DNA of 64,000 nt from contig JANBQS010000010.1 in NCBI GenBank assembly GCA_027577415.1, forward strand, positions 1 through 64,000. Direction: 5' to 3'. This stretch comes from Coemansia sp. RSA 922. Its lineage: Eukaryota > Kickxellomycota > Kickxellomycetes > Kickxellales > Kickxellaceae. This document shows positions 48,392-57,452 of this stretch, one piece after another (position 1 is the first letter of the stretch; every line of letters begins with the position of its first letter). Made by a program: the position numbers and the translations under genes. The notes below the pieces were generated by a model. The model was not told where the DNA came from, ran no database searches, and worked only from the letters and a program-made list of their open reading frames with translations.

Positions 48392-50969
48392 ATGCCTCCT
48401 CAAAGAACTACTCAGTTCTCAAATGCCTCTGGGGCAGTTGCTCACGAAAGTCGACACCTGCCACTTCAGGGTCCGCCTTCTGATAATCCATCAACTACAC
48501 AACAGACGGGTGGGCTGAGCGCCAGCATTTGAAGGGCTATTGTCAAAGAGGCCCGTTTACTCAAGAAACATGATAAATTGGTCACATGGGGTCGCCTATC
48601 CGAAAGATATCGCCTTCCGGTTGACACTCTACATAGCATTTGTAGTCAGGCAAATGCCGACACTGAGCGGAGACAGCAGAAACGCAATCTGGTGGCCAGG
48701 GCTGCAGACCGCAGAAAGCTGAAAAGCATGCTGAATGCTAATAGTGCTAGGCGCAGACAGCTGCTAGGTGTGCTTGTGGCAATTGCTTCTGAGTGTAGAC
48801 AGCAACAGTCCGCGTTGGTGGCCAGGGCTGCGGAGCGGCACTTTGACAATGCATTATGTCAGTGCAATTGGGAGGCTGTAGCCAGCAAGTTAGATACTCC
48901 TCTTATCGAGTGCTTGGATCTTTTCAATGCCGCAGACTCGACGATAAGGCCTCTCTCGCTGATTGGGGTCTATGGCGGCTGGTCAAGGACAGACATGGAC
49001 AAGCTGAGGATGTTTATTGCCGATAACTACACAGACAGCTCAACCGTTGAGTGGAAGCTTGCTGGTGCCTACATGAGCGTGTACTCATTGGAGTGTCAGC
49101 ACGTGGAACAGGCCACATATAACGAACCAATCAACGGAGTGGCCTACAGGCGGATACAAAACTTTTGCAACTCTGGGATGAGCTGGAATGATATCCACGA
49201 GCACTTTCTCCAGTATCCTAACGTCACGTCGCTTCAGACTAGATGGCGTTGGTTGAAAATAATGCTGAAAGTACAGGCGGGCGACTCTCTTTCTGCCGAA
49301 TGGACTGACACTGAGCGTGAGCTAATAAAGGACTTGATAGATTGGCATGTTCAGTCGGCAACTAGGTCAGAGTTGGTGGACATTATCAAGTGTGAGTTGC
49401 CCGCTAGGCTGTTAAGCGACATTCACCTATTATCTGGCCAATACATCTACGAGCTTGAAACGCGCCAATTGCATGTGGACCAAATGACTCGGCTGCAAGA
49501 TCTGGTAGTCGAGTATGGCAAGGACTGGGACTGCATCAGCAAGGAGTTGGGCGTGCTGCCATCCAGGGCTCGACACAACTCGATCATGTATGGCGGAGAT
49601 GCAGTACAACCTCTAGTGGAATTGCCCCCGTCGTGTCAAGTAAATATGACTGTCACTTTATTCTTGGGTAAGTAATCGCAAGCAGTCTTGACAGTGTGTT
49701 GTTGATGCTTATGTTAAATGCTCATATTTTTTCGTGTTGTCACACATGTGATTGTAGATCCGGGGCAACAAGACGACGCAATTTTAGGGTCTACCTGGTC
49801 CGCAGCAGATGATGAGACTCTGTTGAAAATTGTCAATGGTTCTGGTGTAAGGTCTGATGACAAGTGGGAGCACATTAGCCAAGAGCTTGGTCGTTCAGTG
49901 CTAGAATGCAGAGCATGGTTTAGCGATATAAATCTTAGATTTATACAAGGCATGGATGATCATGAGCGCCAAGAGAGACATGCGGAATTTGTGAGCCATG
50001 CGAGCCTTGTGAGCCTTGTGACTAGCAAGGTTCAATGGCAGTTCGACTCGAGTAGTGCTGTTGACTGGACGCAAGTCAGCCAAGCAATGGGACTGGGCAT
50101 ATGTGAGTGCTACGAACTCAGCCGGTACGACGTTGGCAAGGACAGCTGGCAGTACGATCCAGACATTTTCACAAAGCATGGCTGACTGGATGACCTGTTG
50201 TATCAAGGAGCACTATCCAGCCCCGGGGCCAGTGAACTATTGCGCTGTGTCGAACTATATGTGGGTTGATATGAAGGATTGCATCCACATGCACAGCATG
50301 CTGCAGGGCAAGTTCAAGTGGACTGTGGCTGACTATGAACGGGCGGCTGTGCTCAAGGCTCAGGGACTTACTTTCAAAGAGGTCGCATGACATTTATCCC
50401 CTGCACTTTGTCCAAAAAATGTGGACAGGGCTCTGAAAAGATACTCATCACCAAAGCCAGTACAGATGTGGTTCACCACAGATGAAATGGAAGAGATATC
50501 CAGGCTTGTAGATGAGTATGCGGGAAAGTACCCAGTCGTTGAGATTGTGGCCAAAATTAGCGAACAGATAGAAATCAGAAATCGACGTAATTACCACTAC
50601 ACAGTTTCTAGGCATATAGCTGCGCACCCGCACTACCAGGACAAATTGGACAGCATCGACTATACCGATTTGGCCCTTCGCATTGCACATGGCCAGACGA
50701 CAGTCAGTCTTGTGGCAAAGGAATTGGATGTACCTCATTCTGCTTTGACAAACCGTTTACAGACCATTAATAGAAAGCAGTACTCGCCAATCTGGACAGA
50801 TGAGGAGATTCACAAGCTGGTCGACTACACGCAGACTTGCAATTCAAAACCGGACTATGGCTACTTTAGCAATTTTCTGGGCACAAAGAGCCCCTGACAG
50901 TGCTATAGCAAGACTGCCTTCCTTAGGAGCAAGGGTGTCTTACCTCCCATTTCAAAGTCTTTGGTTTGA
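48392..50969 (+). pseudogene. Multi-Myb/SANT-like gene with three TGA codons and a frameshift
   Basis: Starts MPPQRTTQFSNASGAVAHES. It continues as a chain of degenerate Myb/SANT-like repeats: EWTDTERELIKDLIDWH, LVVEYGKDWDCISKELGVLP, TWSAADDETLLKIVN with KWEHISQELGRSVLECRAWF, KWTVADYERAAVLKAQG, and WTDEEIHKLVDYTQ. Interruptions are in-frame TGA at 48530-48532, 50388-50390 and 50895-50897, and one frameshift near 50180. Frames rejoin cleanly across the first two TGAs and a plausible continuation follows the third, so it was one gene of ~800 codons. A canonical intron is also needed (listed separately). The intact form would be a nuclear DNA-binding protein; this copy looks dead unless read through. 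Confidence 0.62.
49668..49757 (+). other. Spliceosomal intron in the multi-Myb gene (90 nt)
   Basis: GTAAGT at 49668-49673 and TTGTAG ending 49757. Removing it joins two frames in phase 1 (G|AT gives Asp) and gives ILGSTWSAADDE downstream. It is the only convincing intron I found in the window, in keeping with an intron-poor genome. Confidence 0.6.
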
Positions 50970-51878
50970 TGATAGTCGGTACTTGTATTAAGAGAGTACA
51001 TTAAATGAATGTAATATTATTCAACCTAGTGTAATAGCTCAGAAATGTGTGCAAACACATTTTGACGTACTTGGTATATCAAATCGATACAACAAAGTTA
51101 TTTTATTGCTTTAATAATTTTTTTGTCTAGAAACGGATTCAAGCTCCATTGGCTAAATAACAGCTAACTAACAAAGGCCTTGTTGACGCTAGCTATTAGA
51201 TAGTAGAAATAAAGTATGTTATAATAAAGAATAAAAATAAAAATCAGAGTTAAGCTAACTCCAGAAACCATTCAACATCTAGTGCGCCGTCGTGCACACT
51301 TATAAACGCTACGTCGTCTAGCGTCACTCCTAATCCCAATCAGCTAATCCGCTAGATGGCGTCCCGTAAACGGATGGAACAGGCCGACTAAATAAATACT
51401 ATCCAACACTAGCTAAGGCAGGTGTGGCAACAAAATCTTATTTTCACAAACAAGAAAGGAGAAGAACGATGACAAATATTTTAGTTCTAGCTGCAACCTA
51501 GCAGGGGCGAATATCCCTAGTAGCAGGAGAAAATGCCGAGTGTAGACCTTAGCCAGCTCATGGCAAAGTGCAGGTCTCCACTTCAACACGTGTTTTCTTT
51601 GAAATAAAGGAAGCAAGCGTTTCTCCACCCCCAATTATTTTTGCTCACTCACTGCTGCTGCAGGAGGTGGATGGGAAAGTGCACTCAGCAAGCTGCTTAA
51701 AGTCTCCACTTCACCATGTGTTTCCTTTGTTTCAAAGCAAGCAAGCTAATTGCCCTCCCCATTTTTTTTTGCTTTTTTCGCATATTCTAGAAGACATTTT
51801 TCTTGCTTGACTGCGCAACTTTTCTCATCTAGCCTCCTCTGGCATCAAACAGGTGAGGATTTTATTTTCCTCTTCTGC
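50970..51878. other. Spacer and upstream region of copy 10
   Basis: 50970-51410 is AT-rich with nothing recognised. From ~51430 it resembles the family 1 upstream unit in degraded form: a variant of the CAGCTG hairpin near 51490, AACACGTGTTTTCTTTGAAATAAAGG at ~51586, and CATGTGTTTCCTTTGTTTCAAAG at ~51715. Confidence 0.5.
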
Positions 51879-51969
51879 TATATATAAAGCAAGCTGCTGC
51901 CTCTCCTAGCTAAATTCCAAATCACACACCACGACTCATTCATCTCAAACTATTCTATTCTTTTTTAGC
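51879..51969 (+). promoter_or_regulatory. Family 1 core promoter and leader (copy 10)
   Basis: TATATATAAA at 51879-51888, GCAAGCTGCTGCC, CTCCTAGCTAAATTCC, ATCACACACCACGACTCATT, then the ATG at 51970. Nearly identical to the copy 4 promoter. Confidence 0.75.
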
Positions 51970-52360
51970 ATGGGTATCCCTATCTTTTCTATTTATTATT
52001 ACTACGCTGTTACCTGCAACTCTGAGGGCCTACCAGATATCAGTGGACAAGTTGTAAGAGATGAGAAAACTATTGATAAGGCAGTTGCTTCTCTTGCTGA
52101 ACAAGTTAATCGAGATGCACAAACTGCGAAAAAAAAAAAAAAAAAAAATTAATATATGCTCATTTATCATAAGTGATGATGCCCTCACATCAATGGAATG
52201 GTACCAAGCCAATGAAACAAACCAAAATCAAGACGTATTTGTATACTTTGGCACCGAGGACAATAGATGTAAGGCTTGGATTGATTGGGGAAAACTTTAT
52301 GATGACAGATATAAAATGCTTAAGGAGCTAGCAAGCAAGTATGTTAGTAAGAGAATGTGA
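51970..52360 (+). pseudogene. Family 1 small-protein gene, copy 10, frameshifted at a poly-A run
   Basis: MGIPIFSIYYYYAVTCNSEG starts the frame, with KAVASLAEQVNRDAQT as in copy 9. Then a run of 19 A at about 52130-52148 replaces the LKEI-type codons; the frame stops at 52150-52152. In another frame family sequence resumes as ICSFIISDDALTSMEWYQ, DVFVYFGTEDNRCKAW and YKMLKELASKYVSKRM, ending at 52360. The long homopolymer is the obvious cause. Its length may vary between strains or be misread. Confidence 0.75.
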
Positions 52361-52929
52361 GTAGCCCACTATGCCACCTTTCTTTGAGGGATTGCATTTG
52401 CCACTCGCAAGGAATCTACTCAACAGCCTTAAGCACTTGGTATTATTAAGTATATATGTGAGTTTACACGTTGCTAATTGGAAATATGTATAATGTTTAG
52501 TGTAGCAAAGCAGAACCAGAATATAGATAAGAAATAAATGGCGTGTTAAATATAATATAGTGTAGATAAGTAGAAGCAAGGGTCCTATCCTGGCTTGCCA
52601 TTCAATTGTTGGTTGTATAGCCTCAATATCGCTCTTTTTTATGACCACATGTATGTGGCACCCTTTATGCTAGCTTTTACACGCTTGAGTACTACATTGC
52701 ACACACGGGCATCCGCAAAGCATCTGCTTATGCTAATTGTTGGCAGACAACGCTCAGCTTGGCTTGTGGCAGGAGAGGGTTGCATGGCTACAGTAGTTAT
52801 GCTGAGAACATTACCACTGCTGATTGCATGTGGCTTTGGCTATGTAATGTTTAATGGTGTGCATTTTCTGCCTGCTTAGTAGCTTTCATAAAATTGTTTC
52901 CTTCTTTCAGAGTATTCTTTGAAATATAG
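52361..52929. other. Spacer with orphan promoter repeat
   Basis: Contains the 52583-52800 repeat described separately. No gene is seen. Confidence 0.4.
52583..52800. repeat. Upstream repeat, copy 2 (partner 36720-36870)
   Basis: GGTCCTATCCTGGCTTGCCA and GGTTGTATAGCCTCAA mirror the promoter side of the 36262 gene, and GGCAGGAGAGGGTTGCATGG mirrors 36849-36868. No counterpart of the protein is found beside it, so it is an orphan promoter remnant. Confidence 0.5.
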
Positions 52930-53900
52930 TAAGCTGAGGGAATTAACACAGAGTGCCATGGTCTGAAGTGGACACAGAAGTAAAGAGAAAATACTTGTGG
53001 TTTTTGATAGGTTAGTTAGACTAATGAGCAGTGGGTTATACTCTTTTCAGGCCAGAAATTCCATAAAGTTTTTAAGAATTTTTCAAATAAATAACAAGGC
53101 GCCACCCCTCTTTCCTTACCCCTGGCTAAACTTGAAACATAGCACTGGCTGTTTTCAAGGTCGGTAGGTGGACACCCACTGCTTGTTAGCGTCTAGCTAA
53201 CCTATCAAACCCTTTATCCCCATCTCGCGTTGAAGCAGGACATATCTACTGGCCCACTCAACAAACACCATGACTAGCATTAGCTGCATCTCCGAACGTC
53301 CCAAAATATCTCCATTCCCAAATATAACCAAATATGAATAACGACTATTCTGGTCCCAGCTGTAATTCAGCTGGGGTGAGCGCACCCAAGTGGAATGGAG
53401 AAAAGGTGTCACACAATCGAATGGGAGGAGTAAGAGATAGAAAAATGTTTTGTGTAGGGTCCTTAGCCTGCCCCACCCCCAATGCCAATTTGCAAGCTAC
53501 TTTCTATAGTGCATGTTCTTTGAAGCAAAGGAAAAAAGTATAGTGGCGATGTCATTTTCTTGCTTCTCTGCATTAAAGGGCAAGAAAGAGGAGAGAAAAA
53601 AAAGGCATTCATCAGCTGCAATAAGAAGAACAACAGGTTGCAAACTCGACATTCGTAAGCCTGCCTATGACGTAAGTCCTTTGAAAGAAAGGGAAAAAAT
53701 TGTGCTCCCCATTTTTTTTTTCTTTTTTTGCACATTCGGAAAAAATGTGCGGAATTTTTTTTGCTAGACAGCTGAATTTGCCTCCTCTGGCATCAAACAG
53801 GTGAGGATTTTATTTTCTCATTCTGCTATATAAAGGGGGCTGCTGCTACTCCTTGCTACATTCCAAACACTCACCTGAACTCATCTCTATCAAACTATTA
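52930..53900 (+). repeat. Family 1 upstream unit of copy 11 (segmental duplicate)
   Basis: Co-linear with 41710-42850 from AACACAGAGTGCCATGGTCT through the MITE, the CCCAGCTG hairpin (53355-53375), a CGATGTCA site and one TTTGAAGCAAAGG unit to the TATA box (53827-53834). One ~140-bp unit is missing compared with copy 9. Confidence 0.75.
53006..53207. mobile_element. MITE-like element, copy 3
   Basis: GATAGGTTAGTTAGACTAAT at the left and GTTAGCGTCTAGCTAACCTA at the right; the inner CAGTGGGT and ACCCACTG also pair. Its right repeat is the cleanest of the three. Confidence 0.72.
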
Positions 53901-53914
53901 TGCTCTTTTTCAAT

Positions 53915-54284
53915 ATGAGTATCCCTACTCCTCCTATTTATTATTATGCATTTAGTCTTGATGCTAACTACTGCGAAAGTGTTAAAATAGATAATAGCAA
54001 GTTTAATGAGGCGATAAACAATTTAATAACTCAAGCTGAAAAGTCGGGTAAAGAGCTGTATTTGGTTGATTTTGGTCATAGTTTTGGCAATTTTACGCAT
54101 TTACCTCGCGATAAAAAGAATGATATCGAGTAAGATTGAAGCCGATGTACATGTCTTTATATTTGTAGGCAATGAGTATGATGTAGGCCTTTTAAAGAAT
54201 AGATTTTTAGGCGGTTATTCTATGCGTGATCTCTTTGAAGACTGGGTTGCTCAAGAAGGTAGGAGACGTGCCAATCCGCAATAG
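53915..54284 (+). pseudogene. Family 1 small-protein gene, copy 11, frameshifted
   Basis: Family start MSIPTPPIYYYAFSLDAN at ATG 53915 (another ATG five codons earlier). FNEAINNLITQAEKSGKE is the first helix. After about 65 codons, in AT-rich sequence with an A5 run near 54114, the frame turns into a stop at 54131-54133. The other frame carries EADVHVFIFVGNEYDVGLL, the central motif, to a stop at 54284. One base fewer would be needed. Promoter intact. Confidence 0.68.
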
Positions 54285-54520
54285 TTGTTGAGAGAGCTTT
54301 CAATCTACATTATATGTTAGTCATTCGGCTCTATATAATAGTCACCTAGGTTTTAGTTAATATTCCAACAGCTTAGAGGCTGCACTTCCATGGTCCACCA
54401 GTAGTTTCCAATATTAACATCCTCTTTTTTTAAAACATTACATAGCAGAGCTTTAACATGATATTGTTAATCGTATGACGAGAGAAAGTGAATAGAAAGA
54501 GTAAAAAAAAAGTAGTAATG

Positions 54521-55822
54521 TTAGAAGAATCCCCTCTTCTTCTTATCCTTGGACGGCATTCTCTGGACAGGTTCACCCGTATGAGCCAAGACAGCGGCAG
54601 CGGCAGCATCCATGGAGGTATTCTGAGGCTGGTTGTTTCCGACCCTATTGCGCTTATCCTCCAGCTCGATTCTTTGTTTCTCCAAGACAGCCTTCATCTG
54701 CTGATGTCTCGAGTGAAGTTCCTCCTCGGACTGCTTCAACTTGCCCTCCTTCTCCTGCACCTTCTGCCTAAAGACCGCAGCCATCTCAGCCTCCAGCTTT
54801 CCCATCTTGGCGCCATGCAGGCGCTCCTCCTCCTCCAGCTGCTGGCGGGGGTTGAACTCGCGGAACACCGCGTTATCCTGCACATGGCCCAACGCCAGAA
54901 GCTTCTGCGTGCGGTAGGCCTCGTACAAGCCGACGTCCGTGGCGTCGCGCAGCTCCTCCATGTGCGTGCGGAGGAGCATCTGCCGCAACGACACAAAATC
55001 GTTATGGGTCTCGTTCTCGACCTCAATGACGCCCCACGGGTACTTGCGGCCACGCACCTTGGTGCCGTCCGCGCGCTCCACGAGCTTCTCGCTGCCGACC
55101 ACAGCGAAAGGCACCTTGCTGGCAATAGCCTTATTGTCGGCTACGGTCTCGGGGTCGTCAAACAGGTCAGACACAGGCTTGAAGATCTGGATACCATGGT
55201 AATTGATATCGGCCATAATCCGAGCCTTGAACGTCTCCACCTCGCGGCCAGCCAAAGTATCCGAGCGAGCAATAACCGGGATAAGGTTAACACGAGTATG
55301 CAGGTGCTTCATAAACTCAATGTCAATGGCACGCAGTCCATGCCCCGAAGGCCGGATAAAGTACAATACGGCGTTAACCCTGTTATCGACGATCTTGGAC
55401 CTGTTCACCCGGTTCTCCTGTGCCAGGTACGCGTCAAAGCGAGACTCGATGTTCTCGAGAATAGGACGCCACGCCTCATCGTTGTTGATAGAGTCACCGA
55501 ACCCCGGCGTATCGACAACAGACAGACGGAGACGGACGCCGTTTTCCTGGATATCAGCACTCACCGAAGTTATCTCCACGCCGCTACGCACTGCAGCCAC
55601 CTCGCTAGCGTCAGTGTCTTTGGTGGGATACACTTTGCTCTCAAACAAGGTGTTGATGAGCGTCGACTTGCCTAAACCAGACTCTCCTACGACCATGAGA
55701 GTAAAGTTGAACCCACGCTTAATGGAACGACGGTGCTCCTGGTTGGGAAAGTTAGAGAACCCGACGTATCCGTTCATCTTCTTCTTTATCGCACCGTTAC
55801 CCTGGTTCTGTACTGAGCGCAT
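54521..55822 (-). CDS. CDC3: Septin, Cdc3-like
   Basis: 433 residues. GYVGFSNFPNQEHRRSIKRG precedes the P-loop GESGLGKST (46-54). Switch motifs VVDTPGFGDSINN and, later, IPVIARSDTLAG (AKAD-type, here ARSD) and GRKYPWGVIEVEN (septin unique element) follow. The C-terminal ~90 residues are a coiled coil (EEEERLHGAKMGKLEAEM) with a basic end KDKKKRGFF. The N-terminal wording is that of Cdc3/Spn1 septins, although the N-terminal extension of yeast Cdc3 is absent. Septins form filaments at septa and buds. The class assignment is likelier than not. Confidence 0.9.
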   Translation of the reverse strand: MRSVQNQGNGAIKKKMNGYVGFSNFPNQEHRRSIKRGFNFTLMVVGESGLGKSTLINTLFESKVYPTKDTDASEVAAVRSGVEITSVSADIQENGVRLRLSVVDTPGFGDSINNDEAWRPILENIESRFDAYLAQENRVNRSKIVDNRVNAVLYFIRPSGHGLRAIDIEFMKHLHTRVNLIPVIARSDTLAGREVETFKARIMADINYHGIQIFKPVSDLFDDPETVADNKAIASKVPFAVVGSEKLVERADGTKVRGRKYPWGVIEVENETHNDFVSLRQMLLRTHMEELRDATDVGLYEAYRTQKLLALGHVQDNAVFREFNPRQQLEEEERLHGAKMGKLEAEMAAVFRQKVQEKEGKLKQSEEELHSRHQQMKAVLEKQRIELEDKRNRVGNNQPQNTSMDAAAAAVLAHTGEPVQRMPSKDKKKRGFF

Positions 55823-56179
55823 TTCTATAAAAAAAAGAAAAGGAAAAAAAAGGAGAGGGAGAGATGAGAAGAGAGGTAATTAGAAGAAGAAGAAGAAAAA
55901 AGGTGAGTACGAAAAAAGAGAAAAAGTGTTTGTACTTACTCGAATTGGAAAACAATAAAAATAAAATAAAAACGAGATGAGGGAAGAAAAATAAAATAGG
56001 GAATGTGAGTATTAGCGAGAAAAAAAGTAGGGAGGAAATAAAGCGAGTTTTATAGTGTGGAGCGAAAGAAAAAGAGAAAGAGACTGTCGGTCTGTTTACA
56101 CATTCCCAGTCCACCTCCCCCCACCTGCTATTGGTCCAAAAGAACACAAGCAGGTTTTCCTTTGTGTTTTCGCTTGCGA
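55823..56179. other. CDC3 upstream region
   Basis: Purine-rich on the plus strand (pyrimidine-rich leader for the septin). No gene is seen. Confidence 0.4.
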
Positions 56180-57160
56180 TTATGCGTATCGCAAGATAGC
56201 TTTTTGTATTTTATCTTCCGCCATGACGCTCGCCGATCCATTAGTACTTTGTCTACAATAATCAGGGACGCCTCTCAATGGATACGAGTACTCCACCGGG
56301 TACTCATAATGCCCACCATAACTCCGACTATGCCTCAGCCGATACACCGGCGGTTTACCCACCGAAGCGACCTCATAATTGAAAACACCCGGCGCGTTCA
56401 ACACTGTCCAAGTAACCAAAACCAAGCCCACCGGCAAAACGTTCAGCAAGTACCAAGTAGCCTCTCCACCGACCCGACCCAACGGCAAAAGCGTCTGTGC
56501 CAGTGCATAACAGCTCCACACCAGCAACAAGATAAACGCAATAACGAGACACGCCACCTCCACCAACAAGCATCGACCTTCGTTCGCCACAGCTTTCCAC
56601 ACACTAACCAATAGTCCGATACCCGAGCCCGCCACCATAGCAGAAACACTAGAAACATGCAATATATGTCCAATATGCCTGTACCATGCCTCCCCGTAGA
56701 AAGTCAAAGGCAGGGCGACCGACTCCAAAACCACACAGCCCACAAACACTAGAGCACCGACAAAAACTAATAACCCCGGGAATGGCGTCCGTCCGTCCTC
56801 CACATACGAGATCCAATTCCCGCACATACCAAACGCAGTAGCCAGTAAAAAGTACGCCGTAACAGAGTCCAATATAAAAGATCCAATATACATTGATGTT
56901 CCATCAACCATAGATCCGCGCAAAAATAACGATATCGATAGACACAGACTAGCCACAACTGCTCCAATATACATTGGTGACCGTGCTAAAACTGCAATCG
57001 CCAAAGACGTGAGAAAAAGAGCAATAAACAGACCGCCGATACCGTAAGCTACGCTCTGACTGGGCATATACTGTAGAAACGGCGTATCCAAAACGACATT
57101 GCTGGTGACAGGAAAATAAAACGTGTGGGTGCCGAATGTCGGCGTAAATACAGTCAGCAT
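56180..57160 (-). CDS. Multi-pass membrane protein (tentatively RTA1-like), paralogue 1
   Basis: 326 residues from MLTVFTPTFGTHTFYFPV; the frame before the ATG is open but has only a TTG. About seven membrane spans, for instance YGIGGLFIALFLTSLAIAVL, VVASLCLSISLFLRG, FPGLLVFVGALVFVGCVVLE and LVEVACLVIAFILLLVWSCY. The last span region GEATWYLLNVLPVGLVLVTW runs into LNAPGVFNY, matching SEALWYIFDIVPLLLIAII and LNAPSIFTF of the next gene. The WY.(F/L)(D/N).(L/V)P ending is like that of RTA1-type lipid-stress proteins, but the family call is tentative. The cytosolic tail is Tyr-rich. Confidence 0.55.
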   Translation of the reverse strand: MLTVFTPTFGTHTFYFPVTSNVVLDTPFLQYMPSQSVAYGIGGLFIALFLTSLAIAVLARSPMYIGAVVASLCLSISLFLRGSMVDGTSMYIGSFILDSVTAYFLLATAFGMCGNWISYVEDGRTPFPGLLVFVGALVFVGCVVLESVALPLTFYGEAWYRHIGHILHVSSVSAMVAGSGIGLLVSVWKAVANEGRCLLVEVACLVIAFILLLVWSCYALAQTLLPLGRVGGEATWYLLNVLPVGLVLVTWTVLNAPGVFNYEVASVGKPPVYRLRHSRSYGGHYEYPVEYSYPLRGVPDYCRQSTNGSASVMAEDKIQKAILRYA

Positions 57161-57452
57161 TATGAAAAAAAATAAGTTATTTAAAGTATAGATTAAAAAA
57201 TGTGAGAGAGAGAAAAAAGTCTGTTGGTCCAAAAAAAAAATCTTGTTGTCGATAACCTCCTTCTCCCCCCAAGCTCTATAAAACAGTAAGTGGGGGATAC
57301 GAGGGACTTGGATTGAGCAGAACCCTAAAAAGAAACGACAACAACACGCGTTTCTTCAGCACGCTATAATCCACTATAGTAACGATTGTTCTCTGTAACA
57401 ATCGACATTAGAGCATAGAGTAGAATAAATTTAATGGTATAAAAAAAGTGGT

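Noticed and set aside
54488..55675. 395-codon plus-strand frame opposite the septin
   Set aside because: Antisense shadow; Leu/His/Arg-rich translation without any motif.
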